15,334 nt of DNA from Candidatus Latescibacterota bacterium (lineage in GTDB: Bacteria > Latescibacterota > UBA2968 > GCA-2709665). Both the position numbers and the translations under genes were made by a program. Below, piece after piece: positions 6,519-14,045 of the stretch (position 1 is its first letter; each line of letters begins with the position of its first letter). Location of the stretch: the NCBI GenBank assembly GCA_012271065.1, contig JAAXHE010000090.1, positions 1-15,334 of the forward strand, given 5' to 3'. The notes below the pieces were generated by a model. It saw only the letters and a list, made by a program, of their open reading frames with translations. It had not been told where the DNA came from and searched no databases.

Positions 6519-9140
6519 CTACCCTTCCAACTGTAACCGGACGATTCGAGGGACCTGGCCAAGCGCGTCGGACATCTTTTCAGGATGCCTGCCGCCTGCC
6601 TGCGCAAGATGGGGGCGCCCGCCGCCTCCACCGCCCACCAGCTCAGCCACCGCCTTGACGATATTTCCCGCCATCACGCCCCGCTGGATGAGGTCGTCCG
6701 TAACCACGGCGATCAGCGAGGCCTTTCCGTTCAGCGCGGCGCCAAGCACGCCCACGCCGGAACCCAGGGTTTCACGGAGCCGGTCGCCCATTTCCCGAAA
6801 GGCTTCCATGTCCGCGGGCTGGACGGCGGTAGCCACCACCCGAACCCCGTCCACGTCCACCGCGGCGCCCGCCAGGTCGCGCATCTGCTCCCCGGCCGAT
6901 GCGCTCCGAATCGATTGTACCGTCCGCTCGAGTTCCTTGCTTCTGGAGATCAGGCGATTGACGCGATCGGGCAAAGCGCCGGCCTCCACGCTCAACATTT
7001 CCTCCAGTTCGGCAAGGGTGGACCTCTGTTTCCTGATGAGCGCCTCGACACCGGCCCCCGTGACCGCCTCCATACGCCGAACACCGGCCGCGATTCCCGT
7101 CTCCGCCGTCAGCTCGAGCATGCCGATCTGGCCCGTCGATCCAACGTGTGTACCTCCGCAGAGCTCAAGGCTGAAGTCCCCGATCCGCACCGTCCGAACG
7201 ATATCCCCGTATTTTTCGGAAAACAGCATCCGGGCGCCCGTGCGACGCGCTTCATCGAGATCGACCATAGCGGTATCCACGTCGAGATCCCGGCGGATCT
7301 CCCGGTTTACGATACGTGCGATCTTTTCCTGCTGTGCTGGCGTAACGGCTTCGAAGTGGTTGAAGTCGAACCGCAGCCGGTCCGGCGCGACCAGCGACCC
7401 GGCCTGATTCACATGGTTGCCGAGTACCTGTCGGAGGGCCTCGTGAAGCAAATGGGTAGCGGTGTGGTTTCGGGCGGTTTCCATCCGGCGCCCCGCGTCA
7501 ACCCGCGCCTCCACGTGCACGCCCTCCAATGCGTCTGCGCAGCCCCGCGTCAGGCGCCCACGGTGTACGATGCCCTCGCCCGAGCGGAACGTCTCATCGA
7601 CCGCCACCTCCAGATCCCCGTTTTGAATCACGCCCCGGTCGCCGACCTGCCCACCGGCTTCGGCGTAGAAAGGCGTCTCCCGAAGGTACACGTCCACCCT
7701 GCCATCCGCCGCCGCTTTGCAAGCCACGACGATCGTGTCGAGCGCCAGGCGTTCGTATCCCACGAACTCGGAATGCTCCGACGGAAGGAAATCGTCGGTT
7801 ACCGCCTCCTGCGAAGCGAAGACACGCCGGCCCGCCTCGCGCGATCGCTCCTGCTGGGCGGCCATCTCCGCTTCAAATCCGTCCAGGTCCACCTCCAGCC
7901 CGCGCTCCGCGCACATCAGCTGAGTGAGGTCGATTGGAAAACCGTAGGTGTCATACAGGCGAAAGGCGTCCCGACCGGAGATTCTCCCATCCGCGGAAAC
8001 GACCTCGAACATCTCCAGCCCCCGGTCGAGCGTCTTCCCGAACCCTTCTTCCTCAGACCGGATGACCCTGGAGATGTGATCGGCCTGTTCCGCCACCTCG
8101 GGAAACACGTCTCCCATGACTTCCACGACAACGGGCACCAGCCCGTGAATGAACGGATCGTGCATCTCGAGCGTGCGCCCGTATCGCGCGGCCCGTCTCA
8201 AGATACGCCGCAGCACGTACCCGCGCCCTTCGTTGGACGGCAGCACCCCGTCCGCAATCGCAAAACAGAGCGTGCGTATGTGGTCGGCGATAACCCGCAT
8301 CGCGACCCGATGTTCATCGCTGTAGGGTTTTCCGGTCACACCGCCGATCGCGCCGAGAATGGGCCGGAACAGATCGGTATCGTAAGTGGATTCCACCCCC
8401 TGGAGCACGGTACAGATACGCTCGAACCCCATGCCGGTGTCCACGTGTTTATCGGGCAGCGGATGCAGAACGCCTCCTGCATCCCGGTTGAACTGGATGA
8501 AGACCAGATTCCAGATTTCCACCGTATCGGGACCGTCGAGGTCCGGAACCTCGCGGAACCACGACGAGGGATCGTCCCCCAGGTAGTAGTGCACCTCCGA
8601 ACACGGACCGCACGGACCGGTTTCGCCCATCTGCCAGAAATTGTCCGTCTTGTCCAGCCGAATCACCCGTTCCGCGGGAAGATCCGTCACCTCCGTCCAG
8701 AGCGCTTCCGCCTCCTCGTCCGCCGCCAGTCCGTCGGCGGCGTCACCGCCGAATACCGTGGCGCAGAGTCGGTCCCTGGGCAACTGCCAGACCTCGGTCA
8801 ACAACTCCCAAGCCCACGCGATGGCCTCACGCTTGAAATAGTCTCCGAACGACCAGTTGCCCAGCATTTCGAAAAACGTATGGTGCTGCGCACTGAAGCC
8901 CACCTCTTCCAGGTCGTTGTGATGCCCCGATATGCGGATGCATTTCTGGGTATCCACGGCCCGGCGGTAATCCCGGCGGCCGGTGCCCAGAAACACGTCC
9001 TTGAACTGATTCATCCCCGCATTCGTAAACAGCAGGGTGGCATCTTCCTGCGGCGCTACGGGCGCACCGGGCACGATCGTATGGCCCTTCCCTTCGAAGA
9101 AGCGAAGATATTCCTCGCGGATGTCGGCTGAAGTTTTCAT
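6519..9140 (-). CDS. alaS: Alanyl-tRNA synthetase
   Basis: Charges tRNA-Ala with alanine in the cytoplasm. The 873-residue length is normal for the full bacterial enzyme. The N-terminal class II catalytic core begins KTSADIREEYLRFFEGKGHT and contains TLLFTNAGMNQFKDVFLG and the conserved QHHTFFEMLGNWSFGDYFK. The editing domain has both halves of its zinc site, HTATHLLH (His559, His563) and LCGGTHV (Cys661, His665), matching E. coli spacing closely. The C-terminal C-Ala/DHHA1 region ends with the expected glycine cluster followed by RPHLAQAGG. The start at 9140 was chosen by family alignment. An in-frame ATG 69 bases upstream would add a non-homologous leader. No clear Shine-Dalgarno sequence precedes 9140. 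recX ends 97 bases upstream; that gap has a tight GCCGG-AA-CCGGC hairpin (9226-9237) but no obvious promoter. The GGGPS gene follows after 9 bases. Confidence 0.97.
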   Translation of the reverse strand: MKTSADIREEYLRFFEGKGHTIVPGAPVAPQEDATLLFTNAGMNQFKDVFLGTGRRDYRRAVDTQKCIRISGHHNDLEEVGFSAQHHTFFEMLGNWSFGDYFKREAIAWAWELLTEVWQLPRDRLCATVFGGDAADGLAADEEAEALWTEVTDLPAERVIRLDKTDNFWQMGETGPCGPCSEVHYYLGDDPSSWFREVPDLDGPDTVEIWNLVFIQFNRDAGGVLHPLPDKHVDTGMGFERICTVLQGVESTYDTDLFRPILGAIGGVTGKPYSDEHRVAMRVIADHIRTLCFAIADGVLPSNEGRGYVLRRILRRAARYGRTLEMHDPFIHGLVPVVVEVMGDVFPEVAEQADHISRVIRSEEEGFGKTLDRGLEMFEVVSADGRISGRDAFRLYDTYGFPIDLTQLMCAERGLEVDLDGFEAEMAAQQERSREAGRRVFASQEAVTDDFLPSEHSEFVGYERLALDTIVVACKAAADGRVDVYLRETPFYAEAGGQVGDRGVIQNGDLEVAVDETFRSGEGIVHRGRLTRGCADALEGVHVEARVDAGRRMETARNHTATHLLHEALRQVLGNHVNQAGSLVAPDRLRFDFNHFEAVTPAQQEKIARIVNREIRRDLDVDTAMVDLDEARRTGARMLFSEKYGDIVRTVRIGDFSLELCGGTHVGSTGQIGMLELTAETGIAAGVRRMEAVTGAGVEALIRKQRSTLAELEEMLSVEAGALPDRVNRLISRSKELERTVQSIRSASAGEQMRDLAGAAVDVDGVRVVATAVQPADMEAFREMGDRLRETLGSGVGVLGAALNGKASLIAVVTDDLIQRGVMAGNIVKAVAELVGGGGGGRPHLAQAGGRHPEKMSDALGQVPRIVRLQLEG

Positions 9141-9237
9141 GATTAGATGTGGAATCAACAATGGTACGCGCGAATCGCCGCGACCGGATCCGTACGTGGG
9201 ACCTCGCACGTTTGCGCCTTGTGCGGCCGGTTCCGGC

Positions 9238-9768
9238 TCACGAATCCGGCGCGCCGTCGTGTCCGCTCTCGCTGAATTCCAGCCAGGCCCGCTCCGCTGC
9301 CGAATGCGCCACGGCTCCGAACCCGCGTCGCCCGAGGAAACCGTACATACGGGAAAGCGCTTTCCGCCTGTCGACGCCGTCGTATTGCCTCCTGCGCGAC
9401 CTCAGGAGATCCAGGGCGATAACTTCGGGATCGACGCCCTCGAACACCTCGTCCAGCGCGTCATCCGCCGTAGCAGCGTCGATTCCCCGTTTTTTCAGGT
9501 CGTGACGGAGCAGCGCCCGGCCTGCGGGCCGGATTCGCATGCGCTCCTGAACGAAGCGAAGGGCGTAGTCCCGATCGTCGACCAGCTTCAGCCGCCGCAA
9601 CTCATCGACGGCCTGTTCAATTACGGACTCCTGAAACCCGCGCCGGCGAAGCCTCTCTTTCATTTCCGCGCACGAATACGCACGCGCGCCAAGGAGTCGA
9701 AAAGCCGCGTTCTTCGCACTTTCGGCGGAATTCCGGCGATCCGATTGCGAGAGGGAATTCGGTTTCAT
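9238..9768 (-). CDS. recX: RecX, regulatory protein of RecA
   Basis: RecX binds RecA filaments and modulates recombinase activity. The 176-residue product is made of the typical three-helix repeats: AAFRLLGARAYSCAEMKERL and RRRGFQESVIEQAVDELRRL, then DDRDYALRFVQERMR, GRALLRHDLKKRGI and a final repeat ending LGRRGFG. The start at 9768 (MKPNSLSQSD) was preferred because GAGG lies about 8 bases upstream. An ATG 87 bases earlier would start upstream of the recA stop codon and add an Arg/Pro-rich leader not typical of the family. Direct placement after recA is the usual arrangement and supports the call. The protein is strongly basic, as expected for a partner of nucleoprotein filaments. Confidence 0.92.
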   Translation of the reverse strand: MKPNSLSQSDRRNSAESAKNAAFRLLGARAYSCAEMKERLRRRGFQESVIEQAVDELRRLKLVDDRDYALRFVQERMRIRPAGRALLRHDLKKRGIDAATADDALDEVFEGVDPEVIALDLLRSRRRQYDGVDRRKALSRMYGFLGRRGFGAVAHSAAERAWLEFSESGHDGAPDS

Positions 9769-9861
9769 CCGCGGCGCCTCGATGGGTGGGAAATACGGTC
9801 GTCCGGCGTTCCGCTTCGCCGCGCACGTACGACTCCAACCGCGTGCGCTGCCCACTGCGCC

Positions 9862-10902
9862 TCAGGCGTTGCCGCCCGCCTCCGCCGTACCGTTGTCCGC
9901 CAGACCCACGGCCTCGCGCACCCGGGATTCGATCTCCCCCGCGAGTTCAGGGTGTTCCTTCAGATGGTTCTTGACGTTTTCCCGCCCCTGTCCCAGGCGA
10001 TCGTTGCCATAGGAAAACCAGGTGCCGCTCTTGCTGACAATACCGTGAAGTTCCGCGATATCCAGAAGACTGCCCTCTCTCGAGATGCCTTCTCCGAACA
10101 TCAGATCGAACTCCGCCTCCTTGAACGGCGCGGCCATCTTGTTCTTGACCACGCGGACGCGGACCCGGTTGCCCGTAACTTCCTGACCCTCCTTTATGGC
10201 GCCGATGCGGCGGATGTCCATCCGTACGGACGCATAGAACTTCAGCGCGTTTCCGCCCGAGGTCGTTTCCGGATTGCCGAACATGACACCGATTTTCATC
10301 CTGATCTGGTTGGTGAACATCACGCATGTCTTGGACCTGCTGATCGATCCGGACAGCTTACGCAGCGCCTGTGACATCAACCGCGCCTGCAATCCCACGT
10401 GGGAATCGCCCATGTCTCCCTCGAGTTCCGCACGCGGCACAAGCGCCGCGACCGAGTCCACCACCACCACGTCGAACGCACCGCTGCGCACGAGCGTATC
10501 GGTGATTTCCAGTGCCTCTTCCCCTGTATCGGGCTGTGAAATCAGGAGGCTTTCCAGATTGACCCCAATCCGTTCCGCGAGTTCTACATTGAGCGCGTGT
10601 TCCGCGTCGACAAATGCGCACGTACCGCCGGTCCGTTGCGCTTCTGCGATAACGTGCAGGGTCAGTGTGGTTTTGCCCGATCCTTCCGGACCGTAAATCT
10701 CGACGACGCGGCCCCGCGGAACCCCGCCCGCGCCGAGGGCGACGTCCAGCGCGAGCGCGCCGGTTGGTATCACTTCAACGGCCACCTGCCCTCCCTCTTC
10801 GCCGCCAAGCCGCATAATGGAACCCTGGCCGAACTGCTTCTCAATCTGCGAAATGGCCAGATCGATGGCCTTATCCTTGCCGGCGCCATTGGATTTTGCC
10901 AT
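9862..10902 (-). CDS. recA: RecA recombinase
   Basis: The DNA-dependent ATPase that forms filaments on single-stranded DNA, drives strand exchange, and triggers LexA self-cleavage in the SOS response. The 346-residue product has Walker A GPEGSGKT (71-78), the catalytic glutamate in VDAEHAL (Glu101), Walker B VVVVDS (145-150), the L1 region [20 protein letters not shown] (157-176), and the L2 DNA-binding loop with [20 protein letters not shown] (198-217). The start at 10902 ([10 protein letters not shown]) is supported by AGGAGGGG at 10910-10917, seven bases upstream. Earlier in-frame ATGs would give an atypical 29-residue leader. Two candidate promoters lie upstream. recX, alaS and the GGGPS gene follow on the same strand. 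Confidence 0.99.
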   Translation of the reverse strand: MAKSNGAGKDKAIDLAISQIEKQFGQGSIMRLGGEEGGQVAVEVIPTGALALDVALGAGGVPRGRVVEIYGPEGSGKTTLTLHVIAEAQRTGGTCAFVDAEHALNVELAERIGVNLESLLISQPDTGEEALEITDTLVRSGAFDVVVVDSVAALVPRAELEGDMGDSHVGLQARLMSQALRKLSGSISRSKTCVMFTNQIRMKIGVMFGNPETTSGGNALKFYASVRMDIRRIGAIKEGQEVTGNRVRVRVVKNKMAAPFKEAEFDLMFGEGISREGSLLDIAELHGIVSKSGTWFSYGNDRLGQGRENVKNHLKEHPELAGEIESRVREAVGLADNGTAEAGGNA

Positions 10903-11001
10903 TGCCTTGCCCCTCCTGCCTGAATTTACCTGTTGGATCACGGCGCAGCCCACGGCCATTGAGGAGCCCGATTCTCTGCGCCGCAACATGTGCGATCATC
11001 A

Positions 11002-11030
11002 AATATAGTGAACATTTGTGTAGGAATCAA
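11002..11030 (-). promoter_or_regulatory. Candidate recA-proximal promoter (P2)
   Basis: On the minus strand TTGATT (11025-11030) and TATATT (11002-11007) are separated by exactly 17 bases, with 5/6 matches to both sigma70 consensus boxes. The region is much more AT-rich than its surroundings. Transcription would start near 10995, leaving a leader of about 90 bases before recA. Confidence 0.6.
11010..11021 (-). promoter_or_regulatory. Possible SOS (LexA-type) operator in the recA promoter
   Basis: Between the -35 and -10 boxes of P2 lies ACACAAATGTTC (minus strand). It keeps one full half-site, GTTC, of the GAAC-N4-GTTC form used by Gram-positive-type LexA proteins; the other half is ACAC, not GAAC. 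The location is right for a repressor site and recA is a typical SOS gene, but the match is imperfect and LexA site form varies between phyla. Treat as weak. Confidence 0.25.
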
Positions 11031-11091
11031 TACTGTTTACTGCGTGAGCTGCAGCAAGAACAACCAGGGCGGGCATGCAGATCGGAATTAC

Positions 11092-11120
11092 AATATATCC
11101 GCAGTCCAACGGGAAGTCAA
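11092..11120 (-). promoter_or_regulatory. Candidate recA-distal promoter (P1)
   Basis: On the minus strand TTGACT (11115-11120, 5/6 match) is followed after exactly 17 bases by TATATT (11092-11097, 5/6 match). It lies between the thpR stop codon and recA, 90 bases upstream of P2. It would give a leader of about 180 bases on the recA transcript, or a short separate RNA. I saw no intrinsic terminator between it and P2. Confidence 0.55.
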
Positions 11121-11172
11121 GCCCTGCCCGTTCGGGAAATGCCATTCCGGGACGCCTTGCCTTTCGGGTCGA

Positions 11173-11742
11173 TCAGTCCGGCCCTCGTGACCCTGAGAGA
11201 CGCGCGTGGCCCAGCGCGTTGTACACGGCGCCTCCAGGCCGTAACTCACTGCTGTACAGTGATAAACGGTCCACTCTGAAGTGCGCGGGCGGGACGGCCC
11301 CCGTCAATCCGGAAGGCAAACGCACCGACCTGTTTCTTGTACGGGCAAGCGTCAGATGCGGATGAAACCGTCGTCCTTCTCTCTCGAACCCGATCTCGAA
11401 CATGGCGTCTTCCACGTCCGCCTGCAGCCTGTCCAGGATTGCGGTTTCCCCGCCCACGTCCAGCCAGACCACCCGCGCCCGACCCGGATTGGGCGCACCC
11501 ACCCCGGCCGTATGCAACGCCATCGGCGGCGTCTGTCCCGCCACCGCCCGCATCGCCTTCAGAATGACCGGCACGGAGGCGACTTCGACGTTACCCAGAA
11601 ACTTGAGCGTGAGATGCAGGCCCTCGGGCCGTACCCATCTCAGCCGCGCCTCGAGGTCCGCAAGGAATCGTCTGGCGGCCTGGACGGCCGGGATGACGGA
11701 CGCGGGAGGTTCAATCGCCACGAATGCGCGAAGCGTCGACAT
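11173..11742 (-). CDS. thpR: RNA 2',3'-cyclic phosphodiesterase (LigT/ThpR, 2H phosphoesterase)
   Basis: A 2H phosphoesterase that opens 2',3'-cyclic phosphate RNA ends; some members also ligate tRNA halves in vitro. The 189-residue product has the two defining HxT motifs: GLHLTLKFLGNV (His43, Thr45) and FHPHLTLARTR (His129, Thr131). The N-terminus, RAFVAIEPPASV, is typical of the family, as is the WLDVGG strand near 93-98. It lies 147 bases downstream of pgpA and upstream of the recA promoters. The space before it shows no convincing promoter or strong ribosome binding site. ThpR next to recA is a recurring arrangement, often with cinA, which is not present here. The physiological substrate is not known from sequence. 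Confidence 0.92.
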   Translation of the reverse strand: MSTLRAFVAIEPPASVIPAVQAARRFLADLEARLRWVRPEGLHLTLKFLGNVEVASVPVILKAMRAVAGQTPPMALHTAGVGAPNPGRARVVWLDVGGETAILDRLQADVEDAMFEIGFEREGRRFHPHLTLARTRNRSVRLPSGLTGAVPPAHFRVDRLSLYSSELRPGGAVYNALGHARLSGSRGPD

Positions 11743-11889
11743 CAGGCGTCCCGTCCCGAAAATTCGTCACCATTCATCCGTCAAATCATCCCGTCTCACG
11801 GCATTGCTTCTGCGGCCTGCACCGAGCGACCTGTCGAAGTGCCTTCACCCGGCGGCCGAATGTCGGCAAATTATCCCCGGTACAGAACG

Positions 11890-12351
11890 CTAACCACTCC
11901 ACAGGGGCAGGCCCGCCCGTATCAGAAGGTTTCCGTAAATCCCTGCGATCACGTCGTCCGTCACCACGCCCCACCCACGGGGCAGCTTCTCCGACGCGCG
12001 CACCGGCGGCGGCTTCAGGATATCCAGTAAGCGGAAAATAAAAAATCCGGCAACCCCCAACCCCGGTGACAGCGGCAGGAAGGCTACCGTGACGTAAAAC
12101 CCCACGAACTCGTCGATAACAACCGGCCCGGGGTCCGGTCCCAAGGCCCTCTCACCCGCGGACGCGGTGTAGACAGCCACCCCGGAAATCACGATCAGAA
12201 ACAGGATCCACGCAAGGACTCCGAAACCCGACGCATAGGTACTGGCCACCAGGTACGGAACCATCGCCGCTGCCGTGCCTGCCGTGCCCGGCGCAACCGG
12301 CACGTATCCGGAGAAAAAACCGGTGGCAAGCAGCCGGGTCCACGGATTCAA
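11890..12351 (-). CDS. pgpA: Phosphatidylglycerophosphatase A
   Basis: A membrane phosphatase that removes phosphate from phosphatidylglycerophosphate to give phosphatidylglycerol, the step right after PgsA, whose gene is immediately upstream. The 153-residue product has the family motifs: an N-terminal FFSGYVPVAPGTAG, the acidic VVIDEFVGF (Asp80, Glu81), FRLLDILKPPPV (106-117), and the C-terminal PRGWGVVTDDVIAGIYGN. Three or four hydrophobic segments are visible (about 25-60, 83-108, 131-149), in keeping with an inner-membrane protein. The gap to pgsA is 23 bases, so the two are almost certainly co-transcribed. The 147 bases after the gene hold no recognisable gene or terminator. Confidence 0.95.
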   Translation of the reverse strand: MNPWTRLLATGFFSGYVPVAPGTAGTAAAMVPYLVASTYASGFGVLAWILFLIVISGVAVYTASAGERALGPDPGPVVIDEFVGFYVTVAFLPLSPGLGVAGFFIFRLLDILKPPPVRASEKLPRGWGVVTDDVIAGIYGNLLIRAGLPLWSG

Positions 12352-12374
12352 GTCAGCGGCCTCCGATCTCCTGC

Positions 12375-13025
12375 TCAGGCCGAGTCACGGCCGTGCTCCA
12401 CCAGATAGAGGACGCCAGACACGACCGCCAGCAGGGTTACCGCCGCTACCAGGACGTTCAGCACCATCTGCGAACCCGAATCCACAAGCACCAGTGGCTG
12501 GGAGGTCAGCTCAGCGGTGATCACGCGCACGTTGATGAACACAAGGATGCCGAAAGCAAGCACCAGCTGCAGCATGGTTTTCCACTTCGCCAGCCGGGAA
12601 GTAACCACAGGGCGTCCCTTGCGTATCGCGTACACGCGCAAAGACGTGATCACGGCATCCCGGATCAGCATGGCGCCAACCAGCCACGCCTCGACCATAC
12701 CCAGGAGTACGAAAGAGATCAGGGCGGAAGAGACCAGCAGCTTGTCGGCCAGCGGATCCATGAACCGTCCGAGGCTGCTTACCGTCTTGTCGCGGCGTGC
12801 GAACCAGCCGTCGAAGAAATCCGTCAGCGAGGCCACGGTGAAAACAAGCAGCGCCAGGATCTTGTTGAAACCGCTGTCCGAGAAAATCAGCGCCAGGAAG
12901 ACCGGCGTGAGAACGATCCTCAAGCCCGTCAGGAAATTGGGAAACGTGACCATGCGGTCGGCGGGCTGCGGCTTGGGCAGCCGGATCCCCTGCGAACTGC
13001 CGCGGAGTGTGTCGGTACGGTTCAT
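12375..13025 (-). CDS. pgsA: CDP-diacylglycerol-glycerol-3-phosphate 3-phosphatidyltransferase
   Basis: A membrane enzyme that swaps CMP on CDP-diacylglycerol for glycerol-3-phosphate, making phosphatidylglycerophosphate. The 216-residue product carries a complete CDP-alcohol phosphotransferase motif, D-x2-DG-x2-AR-x8-G-x3-D-x3-D, as DFFDGWFARRDKTVSSLG then RFMDPLAD (Asp69, Asp72, Gly73, Ala76, Arg77, Gly86, Asp90, Asp94). Several hydrophobic helices follow (about 96-120, 150-170, 187-207). The start at 13025 is favoured because its ATG overlaps the TGA of recR as ATGA, a sign of translational coupling. A second ATG at 12953 (MVTFPNFLTG) matches the usual family N-terminus better and cannot be excluded. 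The true start is the only real doubt. Confidence 0.95.
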   Translation of the reverse strand: MNRTDTLRGSSQGIRLPKPQPADRMVTFPNFLTGLRIVLTPVFLALIFSDSGFNKILALLVFTVASLTDFFDGWFARRDKTVSSLGRFMDPLADKLLVSSALISFVLLGMVEAWLVGAMLIRDAVITSLRVYAIRKGRPVVTSRLAKWKTMLQLVLAFGILVFINVRVITAELTSQPLVLVDSGSQMVLNVLVAAVTLLAVVSGVLYLVEHGRDSA

Positions 13026-13615
13026 AATTCTCTGCGCCCATCCAGCGCACGGGAAAGCGTAACCTGATCGGCGAGCGCGAGGTCGCTGCCAACCGGAAGG
13101 CCCCTGGCGATCTGCGTTACGGTCACGTCGTGTGTTCCCAGGATCTGTGTGAGGTATTGCGCGGTCGCGTCGCCCTCGACGGTGGGTCCGTTCGCAAGGA
13201 TGACCTCCTGAATACCACCGCCGTTGAGGCGCGCCACGAGGGATTGAATGTTCAGTTCCTCCGGCCCGATACCGTCCAGAGGGGAGATCCTTCCACCCAG
13301 AACATGATACAGTCCGCGATAGGCCTGCATGCGTTCCATCGCCAGAAGGTCCCCGACGAAATCCACCACCATCACCTGTGAACGGTCCCGCCGCTCATCC
13401 CGGCAGATTGGGCATGGGTCGCTCTCCGACAGATTGAAACATGTGCGGCAGGCCCGGACCCGGGTCTTCACTTCCACCATCAGTTCGGCCAGCGCGCGTA
13501 CGTCTTCGTTCTTCCAGGTCAGCACGTCCAGCGCGATTCGCCGCGCGGACTTTTCGCCGATGCCCGGCAGCCGCCCCAGCCCGGCCACCAGCCGATCGAT
13601 GGCGTTGGAAGCCAT
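13022..13615 (-). CDS. recR: Recombination mediator RecR
   Basis: Works with RecO (and RecF) to load RecA onto gapped DNA. The 197-residue product has the standard order: a helix-hairpin-helix region with LPGIGEKSARRIALD (16-30), a four-cysteine zinc finger (Cys56, Cys59, Cys68, Cys71), and a Toprim domain from about 80 with VMVVDFVGDLLAMER and the highly conserved YHVLGGRISPLDGIGPEEL. The start at 13615 (MASNAIDRLV) is supported by GAGGAGAG about 8 bases upstream. An earlier in-frame ATG at 13678 adds an unrelated Pro-rich leader. The Toprim glutamate usual in VVE is an Asp here (residue 85), a conservative change. The stop overlaps the pgsA start. The dnaX-ybaB-recR order is one of the most conserved in bacteria. 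Confidence 0.97.
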   Translation of the reverse strand: MASNAIDRLVAGLGRLPGIGEKSARRIALDVLTWKNEDVRALAELMVEVKTRVRACRTCFNLSESDPCPICRDERRDRSQVMVVDFVGDLLAMERMQAYRGLYHVLGGRISPLDGIGPEELNIQSLVARLNGGGIQEVILANGPTVEGDATAQYLTQILGTHDVTVTQIARGLPVGSDLALADQVTLSRALDGRREL

Positions 13616-13701
13616 CCTGACTCTCCTCGAAAGCGGATACCCGGGCCACGGCGCTTTCGCCGGGCTCTTTTCCGGCACAGAACACCGGCGGTCGTCAGCG
13701 C

Positions 13702-14025
13702 CTAAATGCCCAGGTTGACGCCCGGCGGCAACATGCCTGACGTTGCCCTCTGCATTTCACGGTCGGCCATCTCCTGCGCCTTCTCACGGGCCTGCTGAAT
13801 GGCGGCCATGATCAGATCTTCCAGCATCTCCACGTCATCGGGGTCCACCACCTCCGGGTCGATCCGGATTCCCACGACCTGTTGTTGTCCGTTTGCCCGC
13901 GCCACCACCATGCCGCCCCCTGACGATCCCTCGACTTCCTTCGACGCGAGTTCTTCCTGTACTTTCGCCAGTCTGGCCTGCAGCTTCTGGGCCTGCTTCA
14001 TCATTCCCGCCATGCCCTTCGCCAT
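13702..14025 (-). CDS. ybaB: YbaB/EbfC family nucleoid-associated protein
   Basis: A small dimeric DNA-binding protein thought to act in nucleoid organisation or as a repair accessory. The 107-residue length and the pattern are typical: the N-terminal MAKGMAGMMKQAQKLQARLA followed by a long helix (to about 28), a central strand set ending in VVGIRIDPEVVDPDDVEML, a second long helix, and a short Gly/Pro/Leu tail. It begins 20 bases after dnaX, with GGGAGGG about 5 bases before the ATG, and ends 86 bases before recR. Context and sequence agree fully. The precise function of the family is not settled. Confidence 0.95.
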   Translation of the reverse strand: MAKGMAGMMKQAQKLQARLAKVQEELASKEVEGSSGGGMVVARANGQQQVVGIRIDPEVVDPDDVEMLEDLIMAAIQQAREKAQEMADREMQRATSGMLPPGVNLGI

Positions 14026-14045
14026 TGCGCCCTCCCCTGGTGGAG

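Noticed and set aside
6585..9131. An 848-codon open frame on the plus strand, antisense to alaS
   Set aside because: Its length comes from the codon bias of GC-rich alaS on the other strand. Its product has no recognisable domain and is rich in Arg, His and Pro, while the opposite strand codes a complete alanyl-tRNA synthetase.
9037..10374. A 445-codon plus-strand open frame across alaS, recX and recA
   Set aside because: It overlaps three conserved genes on the other strand and shows no domain. It is a GC-driven shadow.
10903..10989. A 29-residue N-terminal extension of RecA
   Set aside because: The internal start at 10902 has a near-perfect AGGAGG site and the standard RecA N-terminus. 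The extension would begin almost at the predicted P2 transcription start.
11743..11800. TTGACG in the leader of thpR as a promoter
   Set aside because: No acceptable -10 box follows at 16-18 bases, and the same TTGACGGATG string occurs by the metK leader without a -10 box.
13616..13678. An upstream extension of recR starting MPEKSPAKAP
   Set aside because: The internal start at 13615 has a strong GAGGAGAG site and matches the family N-terminus; the extension is Pro/Arg-rich and not conserved in the family.
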